Shown: piece after piece, positions 39,692 through 48,464 of the stretch | Position numbering within the stretch: position 1 is the stretch's first letter | How the letters are laid out: every line of letters begins with the position of its first letter | Origin: Ralstonia wenshanensis | GTDB taxonomy: Bacteria; Pseudomonadota; Gammaproteobacteria; Burkholderiales; Burkholderiaceae | Length of the DNA stretch: 64,000 nt | Direction of reading: 5' to 3' | NCBI RefSeq assembly: GCF_021173085.1 | Contig: NZ_CP076412.1 | Coordinates: 1,054,001-1,118,000, forward strand | Program-made: the position numbers and the translations under genes | Notes under the pieces: model-generated | What the model saw: the letters and a program-made list of their open reading frames with translations, nothing else | The model's database searches: none | Told to the model about the DNA's origin: nothing

Positions 39692-41098
39692 ATGCCACAT
39701 ATCCTGATTGTCGAAGACGATGCCAACGCACGTGCCGCTCTAGGTGAGCTGGTGGGCGCCGAAGGCTTCACCACCGCGCTGGCCGGGTCGCTGCGCGATG
39801 CGCGCATTCAGATGTCGCGTCATAGTCCCGATGCCGTGCTGATCGATCTTGTCCTGCCCGACGGCAATGGCATGGATCTGATGGAAGACATCGCGCCGCA
39901 TTCCGGCACCGAGATCATCGTCATGACGGGCCACGCCAGCGTGGAAACCGCCGTCGAGGCGCTGCGCATGGGCGCGGCCGACTACCTGGTCAAGCCCGTC
40001 AATTTCCAGCGCTTGAAATCCGTACTGGCGCGCATCCCGCGCCCCGGCGATCTGAAAGCCGAAATCGGCAACCTGCGCGGCGAGCTGCGCCGCCTGGGCC
40101 TTTTCGGCCAGATGCTCGGCAATTCCACGGTGATGCAGACGCTGTATGACCAGGTCAGCCGCGTGGCGCCCACCGAGGCGACCGTGCTGTTGATTGGCGA
40201 GTCGGGCACCGGCAAGGAACTGGCCGCGCAGACCATCCACGACCTCAGCCTGCGTCGCAAGCAGCCGTTCCTGCCAGTCAACTGCGGCGCCATTTCGCCC
40301 AACCTGATCGAGTCGGAAATGTTCGGCCACGAGCGCGGCAGCTTTACCGGCGCAGACCGTCAGCACAAAGGCTACTTCGAGCGCGCGAACGGCGGCACGC
40401 TGTTCCTCGATGAAATTACCGAGATGCCGATCGAGCTGCAGGTGAAACTGCTGCGTGTGCTGGAAACCGGCGTGTTCATGCGCGTGGGCACCAATCGCGA
40501 AATCGACTCCGACGTGCGCGTGATTGCCGCCACCAACCGCGACCCCGAAGAGGCCGTGGCCGATGGCAAGCTGCGCGCCGACTTGTATCACCGCCTGAAC
40601 GTGTTTCCGTTGCAATTGCCGCCGCTGCGCGAGCGCGGCAAGGATGTCGAGCTGCTGGCCCAGCATTTCCTGGATCAGCTCAACGCGCAGAGCAATACCA
40701 AGAAGGCATTCCTGCCGCCGGCCATGGACACGCTGCGCGGTTATCACTGGCCGGGCAACGTGCGCGAACTGCGCAATTACGTGCAACGCGCGTACATCCT
40801 GTCGGACGACGCCGGCATCGATACGGCCAACGTGCCGCTGCAGGTGTCGAGCACGCAGGTTTCGTCCGGTTCCACGCTGACGATTTCGGTCGGCACCTCA
40901 CTGGCGAGCGCCGACAAGAAGATCATCCTCGCCACGCTGGAACAGTGCGGCGGCGTGAAAAAGCGCGCGGCTGAACTGCTCGGTATCAGCCTCAAGACGC
41001 TCTACAACCGGCTGGAGGAATACGGCAACAGCAACGCCGACGACGGCGGCGACGGCAACAGCGCGGGCTCCGGCCGCGCGCATGCCACCGAGGCATAA
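39692..41098 (+). CDS. Sigma-54-dependent response regulator (NtrC family)
   Basis: A 468-residue activator from ATG 39692 (M-P-H-I-L-I-V-E-D-D-A-N). The receiver covers residues 1-120 with acceptor D52 in L-I-D-L-V-L-P-D and M-T-G-H-A and V-K-P-V. The AAA+ domain has G-E-S-G-T-G-K-E, loop variant G-S-F-T-G-A and G-T-L-F-L-D-E-I-T. The Fis-type helix-turn-helix near residue 425 is [16 protein letters not shown]. No histidine kinase gene is adjacent, so the kinase is elsewhere; the hybrid kinase at 27424 is one candidate without proof. Its putative sigma-54 promoter suggests positive autoregulation. Confidence 0.9.
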   Translation: MPHILIVEDDANARAALGELVGAEGFTTALAGSLRDARIQMSRHSPDAVLIDLVLPDGNGMDLMEDIAPHSGTEIIVMTGHASVETAVEALRMGAADYLVKPVNFQRLKSVLARIPRPGDLKAEIGNLRGELRRLGLFGQMLGNSTVMQTLYDQVSRVAPTEATVLLIGESGTGKELAAQTIHDLSLRRKQPFLPVNCGAISPNLIESEMFGHERGSFTGADRQHKGYFERANGGTLFLDEITEMPIELQVKLLRVLETGVFMRVGTNREIDSDVRVIAATNRDPEEAVADGKLRADLYHRLNVFPLQLPPLRERGKDVELLAQHFLDQLNAQSNTKKAFLPPAMDTLRGYHWPGNVRELRNYVQRAYILSDDAGIDTANVPLQVSSTQVSSGSTLTISVGTSLASADKKIILATLEQCGGVKKRAAELLGISLKTLYNRLEEYGNSNADDGGDGNSAGSGRAHATEA

Positions 41099-41113
41099 CC
41101 CGACATCCTGGCG

Positions 41114-41129
41114 CGGTACGCGGCTTGCT
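41114..41129 (+). promoter_or_regulatory. Sigma-54 (-24/-12) promoter candidate of the DUF1328 gene
   Basis: CGGTAC-GCGGC-TTGCT, nine of eleven consensus positions, correct spacing, 60 bases before the ATG at 41189. Confidence 0.65.
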
Positions 41130-41188
41130 GAACCAGTGGGGTATCCGCCCCATGGCGGCAAGCTCACTCAACTGCACAGGAGGTCACC

Positions 41189-41356
41189 ATGCTGCGTTAT
41201 GCAGTCGTCTTTTTCATCATCGCCCTGATTGCGGCCGTGCTCGGGTTTGGCGGCATCGCTGCCGGCGCAGCGAGCATTGCCAAGATTCTCTTCATGATTT
41301 TCGTGGTGCTGTTTGTGGTCAGCCTCATCTGGGGTCTGGTCGCGGGCAGAGGATGA
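41189..41356 (+). CDS. DUF1328-family small membrane protein
   Basis: A 55-residue inner-membrane protein of two hydrophobic helices: [16 protein letters not shown] and [15 protein letters not shown]. The [10 protein letters not shown] hinge is the DUF1328 (YtjA-type) signature. AGGAGG is placed well before the ATG. Function is unknown; family members are commonly induced by envelope or general stress. It is first of a likely stress-type operon with the DUF883-like gene behind a sigma-54-type promoter. Confidence 0.88.
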   Translation: MLRYAVVFFIIALIAAVLGFGGIAAGAASIAKILFMIFVVLFVVSLIWGLVAGRG

Positions 41357-41425
41357 CGCCGGGATGAAGCGTACAGCTTTCAACCCGGCTCTCACGATGC
41401 CATGCAACTCCAGGAGCACCGACTG

Positions 41426-41731
41426 ATGGAACCGTCTCAAACCAATCCTTTTCCCAAATCGGATGCCAATGGCAACCTCATTCGCGGCGACGTGGCGCAA
41501 GCCGCCGAGCGTGTGAAGGCGACCACGGCACAGGCCATCGACCGCACTGCCGACGCTGCGGCCACCGCACTTGACGAGGCCGCGGCCAAGCGCGATCAGT
41601 GGCGCGCCTCGCAGCAGCGCTTGATGAGCGACGCGGCGGACTGCATGCGTTCGCATCCGCTTGCGACGATCGGCTTGGCGTTCGGCGCAGGCTTTCTGAT
41701 CAGCCGGTTGCTGGGCAGCGGTAACGACTGA
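41426..41731 (+). CDS. DUF883-type (ElaB/YqjD-like) membrane-anchored protein
   Basis: A 101-residue protein from ATG 41426 (M-E-P-S-Q-T-N-P-F-P-K-S) with CAGGAG nine bases upstream. An amphipathic helical middle (A-A-E-R-V-K-A-T-T-A-Q-A-I-D-R-T-A-D-A) leads to a single C-terminal membrane helix H-P-L-A-T-I-G-L-A-F-G-A-G-F-L-I. This layout matches the YqjD/ElaB family, whose Escherichia coli members bind ribosomes at the membrane in stationary phase. It follows the DUF1328 gene by 69 bases. Confidence 0.82.
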   Translation: MEPSQTNPFPKSDANGNLIRGDVAQAAERVKATTAQAIDRTADAAATALDEAAAKRDQWRASQQRLMSDAADCMRSHPLATIGLAFGAGFLISRLLGSGND

Positions 41732-41851
41732 GGGCGTCAGCCCTCAAGACTCCTCGCAGCCACGGTCGCGCTTGCGCGCGTGCCGTGCGCTGACTAGGCT
41801 CAAGGTCGAGGCCGGCACAGCGCTGGCCGCGTCGCTTTGCAAGGATCCCCC

Positions 41852-42859
41852 ATGCGCCTGGCTGCCTTCTTCGACCGCGACCTGCTCAAGCGCTCTGCCC
41901 AAGTGCTGATGGGGGCGCTGCGGCAGTGGTCTGCGCACCGCGCTGCGAGCAAGGGCGCGGCGTTGTCGTTCTACACGTTGTTCTCGATGGCACCGGTGCT
42001 GGTGCTGGTCATTTCCATTGCCGGCTTGTTTTTTGGCGAACAGGCGGCGCGTGGCGAAATCTTCGGGCAGATCCAGGGGCTGGTGGGCGCGCAGGGCGCC
42101 TCTGCGGTGGAGGCCGTGCTCGCAGCCACGCGGCGCTCGGGCAGCGGCCTCTTCGCGGCGGTCACGGCCGTCGCGCTATTGCTGGTGGGCGCCACGACGG
42201 CCTTCTCCGAACTCAAGGACAGCCTGGATGAACTCTGGGAGGTGCCGCCCCGCCAACAGGCAGGGCTCTGGGGGTTGTTGCGTTCGCGCCTGCTGTCGTT
42301 CAGCCTGATCCTCGTGCTGGCGTTTCTGCTGCTGGTGTCGCTCACCATCAATGCGGCGCTAGCCGTGGTGGAGCGCTTTTGGGGCGCGTTGTGGGCGGGC
42401 TCCACTTCGGGCATTGCGTTGCTGGTGGCGCAGGTGCTGTCGTCGGCGTTCTCGTTTGCCGTCGTTGCGCTGCTGTTCGGCACCATTTTCAAAATGCTGC
42501 CCGAAACGCGCGTGGCTTGGCGCGACGTTGCCCTGGGCGCCGTCGTCACGGCGCTGCTCTTCACGCTGGGCAAACACCTCATCGGCCTGTATCTCGGCAA
42601 CAGCGCTGTGGCGTCGTCTTACGGGGCAGCGGGTTCGGTGGTGGCGCTGATGCTGTGGATCTACTACTCCGCCCAGATCTTCTTCTTTGGGGCGCTGGTC
42701 ACGCGGCAATACGCGCTGCGATTCGGCAGCCGCCAGTACGAAGCGTCAGGTCAGACCGGTGCGGCCGCGCAGGCGGCCTTGCTCAACCCAACGCTGGCGG
42801 CAAATCTGTCCAGTGGCGGGACGGGGGCAACCCGAACCCCCGCGCGCAACAGCGGCTAA
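41852..42859 (+). CDS. YihY/virulence factor BrkB-family membrane protein
   Basis: A 335-residue inner-membrane protein with about six helices. The family blocks A-S-K-G-A-A-L-S-F-Y-T-L-F-S-M-A-P near residue 35, T-T-A-F-S-E-L-K-D-S-L-D-E-L-W near 118, and S-S-Y-G-A-A-G-S-V-V-A-L-M-L-W-I-Y-Y-S-A-Q near 260 are all present. Once called ribonuclease BN by mistake, the family is of unknown molecular function and may take part in anionic phospholipid transport. It lies 120 bp after the DUF883-like gene; a weak -24/-12 look-alike (41813-41828) is in between. Confidence 0.88.
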   Translation: MRLAAFFDRDLLKRSAQVLMGALRQWSAHRAASKGAALSFYTLFSMAPVLVLVISIAGLFFGEQAARGEIFGQIQGLVGAQGASAVEAVLAATRRSGSGLFAAVTAVALLLVGATTAFSELKDSLDELWEVPPRQQAGLWGLLRSRLLSFSLILVLAFLLLVSLTINAALAVVERFWGALWAGSTSGIALLVAQVLSSAFSFAVVALLFGTIFKMLPETRVAWRDVALGAVVTALLFTLGKHLIGLYLGNSAVASSYGAAGSVVALMLWIYYSAQIFFFGALVTRQYALRFGSRQYEASGQTGAAAQAALLNPTLAANLSSGGTGATRTPARNSG

Positions 42860-42875
42860 GCCCTGAGACGCCAAC

Positions 42876-43202
42876 TCAATCCCGCGTCAACTGCTCCAGC
42901 AGCATTCCGGCCACGAACGCCAAGCCGATCGTAATGACCGGATGCTGGCGCACGGAGCCGCTCGCCTGTTCCGAGACATTCGCGTGCAGGTTCTTCAACT
43001 GTTCGGTGCGTTTGTCGAATTGCGTGAGCGCCGTGGAAAGAACGCTCGCCAGCCGGTCGATGCCTTCTGCCGTGGCATCTTTGACGCGCTGCGCGGTGTG
43101 ATCGATCTGCGGATGCAGCGTGGTGATGGTCGCACCGTTGGCGCCATGTGTGCCGTTGGTGCCATTGCTGCTGGTGGGCGGCTTGGGGGTCAGTTCGGTC
43201 AT
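42876..43202 (-). CDS. DUF883-type membrane-anchored protein
   Basis: A 108-residue paralogue of the protein at 41426. The polar N-terminus is rich in T, G, A and N, a helix H-T-A-Q-R-V-K-D-A-T-A-E-G-I-D-R-L follows, and the C-terminal membrane helix is H-P-V-I-T-I-G-L-A-F-V-A-G-M-L-L. CAGGAGG precedes the ATG. It is convergent with the YihY-type gene and has its own sigma-54-type promoter, which suggests that both DUF883-like genes are switched on together. Confidence 0.8.
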   Translation of the reverse strand: MTELTPKPPTSSNGTNGTHGANGATITTLHPQIDHTAQRVKDATAEGIDRLASVLSTALTQFDKRTEQLKNLHANVSEQASGSVRQHPVITIGLAFVAGMLLEQLTRD

Positions 43203-43239
43203 GTCGGCCTCCTGAGCTGAGTCATGTCAGCCAATCACA

Positions 43240-43255
43240 AGCAACCGCCATGCCC
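43240..43255 (-). promoter_or_regulatory. Sigma-54 (-24/-12) promoter candidate of the second DUF883-type gene
   Basis: On the minus strand GGGCAT-GGCGG-TTGCT, nine of eleven consensus positions, correct spacing. Transcription would start about 27 bases before the ATG at 43202. Confidence 0.7.
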
Positions 43256-43339
43256 CCTCTCATGCGACCCCGCGGCCGTATGACGCCCAAAAGAAAAGGG
43301 CCACGACTGTGGCCCTCGACACGGTGAGGAACTGCGCGG

Positions 43340-43567
43340 CTAGCCGACCGTCACCACGGTCTTGCGCACGGCCCAGATTTCAGCTTGCAGGGCCAGTGCG
43401 GCGAGTGCCTGCAGGCTGTCCTGCGGCAAAGCCTTGATCCGTTTGCGGCGATTGGCGGCACGCTGCTGACGCGCCGCGCGCACGCTTTGTTCGTCGAGTT
43501 GCCACGCCTTGCGGGTGGTCTCGATGATGCGTTGCACTGCCGGATCGACAGGGGTTCGACTACGCAC
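43340..43567 (-). CDS. Small basic protein of unknown function
   Basis: A 75-residue protein read from a GTG at 43567 (M-R-S-R-T-P-V-D-P-A-V-Q-R-I-I) with AAGGAG nine bases upstream. The frame is open further upstream but without a site. It is rich in R, Q and A; R-A-A-R-Q-Q-R-A-A-N-R-R-K-R-I looks like a nucleic-acid-binding helix, and L-Q-A-L-A-A-L-A-L-Q-A-E-I-W is a second helix. No family is recognised. Confidence 0.55.
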   Translation of the reverse strand: MRSRTPVDPAVQRIIETTRKAWQLDEQSVRAARQQRAANRRKRIKALPQDSLQALAALALQAEIWAVRKTVVTVG

Positions 43568-43928
43568 GATGTTGGACTCCTTGCTTCTTTGCTTCTTTCG
43601 ACGTCGCGGCGTACCCAAAGGCGGGTTTCGCGACGGCCTCCACAATACGGGAGCTTCATGACAACTTCGATAACATCGACTCCGAAAGGGTTGTCAGCGC
43701 ATTCCCACAACGGGTTGGTCTCCTCCGTCCGGGGGACGGTTCCTAGGGGGTTTCCCCTGTTTGCCGCTCGGATCAGTCGATCTTAAGCAAGGGCGCCGAT
43801 CGCGTACAATCTCGGCTGCCCCGGATTGACAACTCCGTTCGGGCAGTCCATCGGCCGCCGGGATGACCCCGCCAGCCAGCGCCCACGCCATGGGCGCATT
43901 CATCACTTCTCCCTTTCGGTTTTTGCCC
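43568..43928. promoter_or_regulatory. Intergenic region upstream of prfC (361 bp)
   Basis: Lower in GC than its surroundings from 43570 to 43830. It must carry the prfC promoter. The open frame of prfC extends back to 43863 but the earlier codons do not resemble RF3. Confidence 0.4.
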
Positions 43929-45524
43929 GTGAGTACGCTGCAGCAGGAGATCCGGCGCCGCCGGACGTTCGCCATCATTGCCCACCCGGATGCGGGTAAA
44001 ACCACGCTGACCGAGAAACTGCTGTGGTTCGGCGGCGCCATCCAGATGGCCGGCGCCGTGCGCGCGCGCAAGGCCAACCGCCACGCCACCTCCGACTGGA
44101 TGGAGATGGAAAAGCAGCGCGGTATCTCGGTGACGTCGTCGGTGATGCAGTTCCCGTACCGGAACGAGGGCGGCGACTACATCGTCAACCTGCTCGACAC
44201 CCCGGGCCACGAAGACTTCTCGGAAGACACGTACCGCACGCTCACGGCCGTCGACTCCGCCGTGATGGTGATCGACTCCGTCAACGGTGTGGAAGCGCAG
44301 ACCATCAAGCTGCTCAACGTCTGCCGCCTGCGCAGCACGCCCATCCTCACGTTCATCAACAAGCTCGACCGCGAAGGCCGCGCGCCCATCGAATTGCTCG
44401 ATGAAATCGAAAGCGTGCTGCAGATCCAGTGCGCGCCGATGACGTGGCCGATCGGCATGGGCAAGTCGTTCAAGGGCGTGTATCACCTCGTGAACGATAC
44501 GGTGCAGCTGTTCGACCCGAACGCCGACAGCGAGAAGGGCGCCACCGCCGGCCTGATTCAAGGCCTGGACAACCCGGAGCTGGATCGCGTGCTGGGCTCG
44601 CAGGCCGAAGAACTGCGCATCGACATCGAACTCGTGCGCGGCGCATCGCATACGTTCGACAAAGAGGCGTTCCTGGCCGGCAAGCAGTGCCCGGTGTACT
44701 TCGGCTCGGCGGTGAACAACTTCGGTGTGCAGTCGTTGCTGGACGCGCTGGTGGACCAGTCGCCCGAGCCACTGGCGCGCCCCACCGAGACGCGCGAAGT
44801 CAAGCCGATGGAAGAGAAGTTCACCGGCTTCGTCTTCAAGATCCAGGCCAACATGGACCCGAAGCACCGTGACCGCATCGCCTTTGTGCGTGTGTGCTCG
44901 GGCCGCTTCGAGCGCGGCATGAAGCTGCTGCAGGTGTCGACCGGCAAGACGGTCGCCATCAACAACGCCATCACGTTCATGGCGCAGGACCGCAACACCA
45001 CGGAAGAGGCGTTCGCCGGCGACATCATCGGCGTGCCCAACCACGGCACGATCCGGCTGGGCGACGCATTCACGGAAGGCGAGACGCTCAAGTTCACGGG
45101 CATCCCGTCGTTTGCGCCGGAGTTCTTCCGTCGCGCGCGCTTGAACAACCCGCTGCGCCTCAAACAGTTGCAGAAGGGTTTGCAGCAACTGGCCGAAGAA
45201 GGCGCCACGCAGATGTTCCGCCCGCTGGCCTCGAACGACCTCGTGTTGGGCGCCGTCGGTATCCTGCAGTTCGATGTGGTTGCGCACCGCCTGGAGCACG
45301 AGTACGGCGTCGATGCCATCTTCGAACCGCATGAGTGTTCCACGGCCCGCTGGCTGCGCGGCAAGCAGGAAGATATCGACAAGCTGATCGACAAGGCCGG
45401 CCACAACGTGGCGCTGGACGGTGCGGGCGACTACGTGTACCTGGCGCCGAGCCAAGTGAACCTGCGGCTGACGCAGGAGCGGTTTCCGGACATCCAGTTC
45501 ATGGAAACGCGGGAAATCGTTTAA
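43929..45524 (+). CDS. prfC: Peptide chain release factor 3
   Basis: A 531-residue translational GTPase from GTG 43929 (read [17 protein letters not shown]), which aligns in length with the usual 529 residues. G1 A-H-P-D-A-G-K-T-T is near residue 20, G2/switch R-G-I-S-V-T-S-S-V near 67, G3 D-T-P-G-H-E-D-F near 90, and G4 F-I-N-K-L-D-R-E near 145. It recycles release factors RF1 and RF2 from the ribosome after termination. An essential-like housekeeping gene on the secondary replicon is notable but not unusual for chromids. Confidence 0.95.
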   Translation: MSTLQQEIRRRRTFAIIAHPDAGKTTLTEKLLWFGGAIQMAGAVRARKANRHATSDWMEMEKQRGISVTSSVMQFPYRNEGGDYIVNLLDTPGHEDFSEDTYRTLTAVDSAVMVIDSVNGVEAQTIKLLNVCRLRSTPILTFINKLDREGRAPIELLDEIESVLQIQCAPMTWPIGMGKSFKGVYHLVNDTVQLFDPNADSEKGATAGLIQGLDNPELDRVLGSQAEELRIDIELVRGASHTFDKEAFLAGKQCPVYFGSAVNNFGVQSLLDALVDQSPEPLARPTETREVKPMEEKFTGFVFKIQANMDPKHRDRIAFVRVCSGRFERGMKLLQVSTGKTVAINNAITFMAQDRNTTEEAFAGDIIGVPNHGTIRLGDAFTEGETLKFTGIPSFAPEFFRRARLNNPLRLKQLQKGLQQLAEEGATQMFRPLASNDLVLGAVGILQFDVVAHRLEHEYGVDAIFEPHECSTARWLRGKQEDIDKLIDKAGHNVALDGAGDYVYLAPSQVNLRLTQERFPDIQFMETREIV

Positions 45525-45540
45525 GCGGCGAGGGGCAAAA

Positions 45541-45570
45541 GGAAACGGGGCGCGAAGCTCCGTTTCTTTT
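45541..45570. terminator. Bidirectional terminator between prfC and mdcH
   Basis: AAACGGGGC and GCTCCGTTT form a hairpin (one G-T pair) with T-rich tails on both strands (CTTTT on plus, CCTTTT on minus). Confidence 0.75.
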
Positions 45571-45575
45571 ATCCG

Positions 45576-46511
45576 CTATCGGCTGTCCAAACGCCGCTGG
45601 CGTTGTATCCGCACCCGCACCGCATCGAGCCCATTGCTCGCATCCAACACCGCGTCACCCGCAAAGACGGGCTGTGCGAGGCGCTTCAGCGCACCGTTGC
45701 CCGCAATCTCCACGGCCATCCGTGCGCCGCGCTCAAACGCATGCCGCAGCGTGTCATGCCAGAGCACCGGTCGCGCCATGTTCCAAGCCAGGTCTTCGAC
45801 GATTAGGTTTGCCCGGAAGACCGCTCGCGCCCGGCTGCTGCTGACGTAGGTGAGTTGCGGCGTGTGGGCCGTGACCTTTGCGGCGGCGGTAGCCAGCTCG
45901 GCAGCCTGTGCGTCAAGTAGAGGACAGTGCGACGGCACTGCCATGCACAGCCGCGTTGCCGTCGATGCGCCCGCCGCATGCGCGCGCGTAATGACTTGCG
46001 TGAGCGCCGCATCGCTGCCCGCCACGACAATCTGCCGTTCCGCATTCAGGTTGGCGACATAGGCTGGCGTTGCGGCCGAGTTGACCTGCGCCACGATGGC
46101 GGCGACCTCGGGTTCAGTCAGTCCGGCCGTGACGGCCATGCCGTAGCCGCTGGGGTACGCGTCTTCCATGAGTTGCCCGCGCAGGCGTACAAGACACAGC
46201 GCGTCGCTGAATTCCAGCACGCCTGCAATGACGGCTGCAGGCCACGCGCCAATCGATAGGCCCGCCACCATGTCCGGCCCCGCATCCTGCCGAGCCAACG
46301 TGCGTGCCACAGCCACACCGGCAATCAACAGGCAGAGCTGCACGGCCACGGTCGAACGCAGCGCCTCTGCGGTGTCGAGGGTGAGCGGATCGACGCTCAG
46401 CACGTCGCCCGCCTCGCTCAATGTTTGCGCCACGGCCGGGTCGTCAGGCAGCGTATGCAGCATGCCCACGCGTTGGCTCCCCTGGCCAGGAAACATGAAG
46501 AGCACGCTCAT
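45576..46511 (-). CDS. mdcH: Malonate decarboxylase acyltransferase subunit MdcH
   Basis: A 311-residue malonyl-CoA:ACP transacylase that charges the decarboxylase carrier protein with malonate. F-M-F-P-G-Q-G-S-Q near residue 5 and the active serine in A-G-L-S-I-G-A-W-P-A near residue 88 (G-x-S-x-G) are intact, and V-P-S-H-C-P-L-L carries the catalytic histidine. Its ATG overlaps the mdcG stop by four bases; it is the last gene of the malonate operon and ends at a shared terminator with prfC. Confidence 0.92.
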   Translation of the reverse strand: MSVLFMFPGQGSQRVGMLHTLPDDPAVAQTLSEAGDVLSVDPLTLDTAEALRSTVAVQLCLLIAGVAVARTLARQDAGPDMVAGLSIGAWPAAVIAGVLEFSDALCLVRLRGQLMEDAYPSGYGMAVTAGLTEPEVAAIVAQVNSAATPAYVANLNAERQIVVAGSDAALTQVITRAHAAGASTATRLCMAVPSHCPLLDAQAAELATAAAKVTAHTPQLTYVSSSRARAVFRANLIVEDLAWNMARPVLWHDTLRHAFERGARMAVEIAGNGALKRLAQPVFAGDAVLDASNGLDAVRVRIQRQRRLDSR

Positions 46512-47143
46512 ACGCATTCGCTCCACGGATCTGCAACGAGGTGTGGGCCGTGATCGGTCTTGAGCAACGTTTGATGCGGCGACGCCAGCCAATCGCGTAA
46601 CGCGAATCCACCGCGCCCGGTGTCGATCTGCAGGTCGACGCGGCATTCGGTTTCGGCCAGCACTTGCACGAGCTGATTGCGCTGCGCGGCCGACGGGGCA
46701 TGCGGCATGCGCAGCACGAGATCGAGATCGCTATCCGCATGCAGCGCCGGCAAGCCGCTGGCGAGCGCAAAGCCCGCGCCGCCGGTCGGGCCCCACGCCC
46801 AGCCCAGCGCGTCGAGTTTTGGCGCAAGCGCACGCAAGGTGCGCAGTGCCGCAAGCGGCGCGTCGGGTGCGATGGAGGCCGTTGTGGCGGCCAGCGCCTC
46901 GGGCGAGACCACACGCGTGATGCTGCTGGCATACACCGTCGCTGCGCAGCGTTCATGCCGCGCACTCCCGCGCAGTCCGACCGGCACTGCACCATCGCTG
47001 CCGCGCGGGGCCCGGCGCACAACGACTGGCGCGCCTTGCCGGCATGCCGTGATGGCCCAGTCCGGCAGGGGAGTGCCATCCGTCGCTGTGGGCATCTCCG
47101 ACACCCACAGCAGATCGTGCGCGCGCAGCGGCGTGGGTGTCAT
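46508..47143 (-). CDS. mdcG: Phosphoribosyl-dephospho-CoA transferase MdcG
   Basis: A 211-residue nucleotidyltransferase-like enzyme that attaches 2'-(5''-triphosphoribosyl)-3'-dephospho-CoA, made by MdcB, to the serine of the MdcC carrier. The start M-T-P-T-P-L-R-A-H-D-L-L-W-V is typical. The catalytic pattern G-G-A-G-F-A-L-A-S ... H-A-D-S-D-L-D-L-V-L-R (near residue 130-140) supplies the two aspartates. It overlaps madM upstream and mdcH downstream by four bases each, showing tight co-translation. Confidence 0.9.
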   Translation of the reverse strand: MTPTPLRAHDLLWVSEMPTATDGTPLPDWAITACRQGAPVVVRRAPRGSDGAVPVGLRGSARHERCAATVYASSITRVVSPEALAATTASIAPDAPLAALRTLRALAPKLDALGWAWGPTGGAGFALASGLPALHADSDLDLVLRMPHAPSAAQRNQLVQVLAETECRVDLQIDTGRGGFALRDWLASPHQTLLKTDHGPHLVADPWSECV

Positions 47144-47904
47144 CGCAGCAATGCCTGCGTGGCCAGGAACAGGATCGACGGCCCGAGCAGGCAGCCGATA
47201 CCCGTATGGAACGTGGCCACGAGCGAGCCGTAAGGCACCAGGCGCCGATCCGTGGCCGCCAGACCCGCCGACACCCCGCTGACCGTACCCGCCAATCCGC
47301 CGAACACCATGGCCGCGCGCGGGTTGTTCAAGCCCAGTGCCTTGGCAGCGAATGGCGTGCCGACCATCACCAGGATCGCCTTGACGAGCCCCGTGGCAAT
47401 CGACAGCGCCATCACATCGGAGGTGGCGCCCAGCGCTGCACCGGTCACCGGCCCGACGATGTACGTGACGGCACCCGCGCCGATGGTGGTGACGCTCACC
47501 GGATCGGTGTAACCGAAGGCATAGGCAACACACGCGCCGACGATGAACGGCAGCACCGTGCCGAGCAGCAGCGAGATGGCGCCGATCATGCCCGCCTTGC
47601 GTGCCTCAGTCACCTGCACTTCAAAGGCCGTGGCCACGATGGCGAAATCGCGCAGCATGGCCCCGCCCATCAGGCCGATCCCGCCGAACAGCTTCAGGTC
47701 AGCCAGGCCGCGTTCGCCGCCGGTCTGCATACCGCCCCAATAGGCGAGCACCAGCCCGATCATGATGGCGATGGCCGAGCCGTGCACGCGCCCAAACGTC
47801 AGCTTCTTGGACACCCACATCGACAGGCCCATGACGATGCCGACCAGCGCGAACGCCGCGACCAGCCCGTTGTGCTGCAGAACTTTCTCTAGCATTGACA
47901 GCAT
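47140..47904 (-). CDS. madM: Malonate transporter subunit MadM
   Basis: A 254-residue inner-membrane protein with about eight hydrophobic helices. F-G-G-I-G-L-M-G-G-A-M-L-R-D-F-A-I-V near residue 75 and G-A-G-A-V-T-Y-I-V-G-P-V-T-G-A-A near 145 fit the MadM family. With MadL it forms a sodium- or proton-linked malonate importer. It starts 11 bases after madL. Confidence 0.9.
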   Translation of the reverse strand: MLSMLEKVLQHNGLVAAFALVGIVMGLSMWVSKKLTFGRVHGSAIAIMIGLVLAYWGGMQTGGERGLADLKLFGGIGLMGGAMLRDFAIVATAFEVQVTEARKAGMIGAISLLLGTVLPFIVGACVAYAFGYTDPVSVTTIGAGAVTYIVGPVTGAALGATSDVMALSIATGLVKAILVMVGTPFAAKALGLNNPRAAMVFGGLAGTVSGVSAGLAATDRRLVPYGSLVATFHTGIGCLLGPSILFLATQALLR

Positions 47905-47915
47905 GGTGCGGCTCC

Positions 47916-48323
47916 TTAAGCGCGGGCTTGTTCGGTTTCAGGCAGCGGGGGCAGGGGGCGCCGGTCTTCCGCGTTGCCTGTGCGGTTGATGACCGCGATG
48001 CACACACCGCACACGATCACCGCGCCGATGGCACCGAGCAACGCAACGGGGCCGCCGCGCAGTGCCGTCACCACGTTCTGCGTGGCCGCCATGGCCACTA
48101 CCACCGGGATGTACATCGCGCCCCAGAACGAGACGCCCGCCTCGGTGGCGGCGGGCATGAGCCCGTGCCTGTGCAGGTAGAGCCGCGCGAAGATGAGCAG
48201 CAGCATGGCAATGCCCACGCCGCCGACATTGGCCTTCACGCCGATGGCCTGGCCGAGCAGATCGCCCAGGAAGAGGCCGGCGAGATGACATAGCGCCAGC
48301 AGGGTTGTACCGTAAATGATCAC
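47916..48323 (-). CDS. madL: Malonate transporter subunit MadL
   Basis: A 135-residue inner-membrane protein with four helices. M-I-I-Y-G-T-T-L-L-A-L-C-H-L-A-G and G-V-K-A-N-V-G-G-V-G-I-A-M-L-L-L are MadL signatures; the C-terminus is proline-rich and polar. It is the first gene after a 370-bp gap that carries a REP-like palindrome. Either the decarboxylase transcript reads through that gap or a second promoter drives madL-madM-mdcG-mdcH. Confidence 0.9.
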   Translation of the reverse strand: MIIYGTTLLALCHLAGLFLGDLLGQAIGVKANVGGVGIAMLLLIFARLYLHRHGLMPAATEAGVSFWGAMYIPVVVAMAATQNVVTALRGGPVALLGAIGAVIVCGVCIAVINRTGNAEDRRPLPPLPETEQARA

Positions 48324-48464
48324 GTCTTTGTCTCCTGAAGGAACGGCGATGGGTCGCCTGTTGTGTGGTGTTTTGGTGATCGAGGGGTGAGGACTGGTTT
48401 TTTGCGTTGCCTGCGTTGATTGCGTTGGTGGTGCATCCCTTGTTTCATCCCCTGCCGGGGCTGA

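Noticed and set aside
41813-41828. CGGCAC-N5-TGGCC before the YihY-type gene
   Set aside because: Spacing is right, but TTGC is TGGC; too weak in GC-rich DNA to call a promoter.
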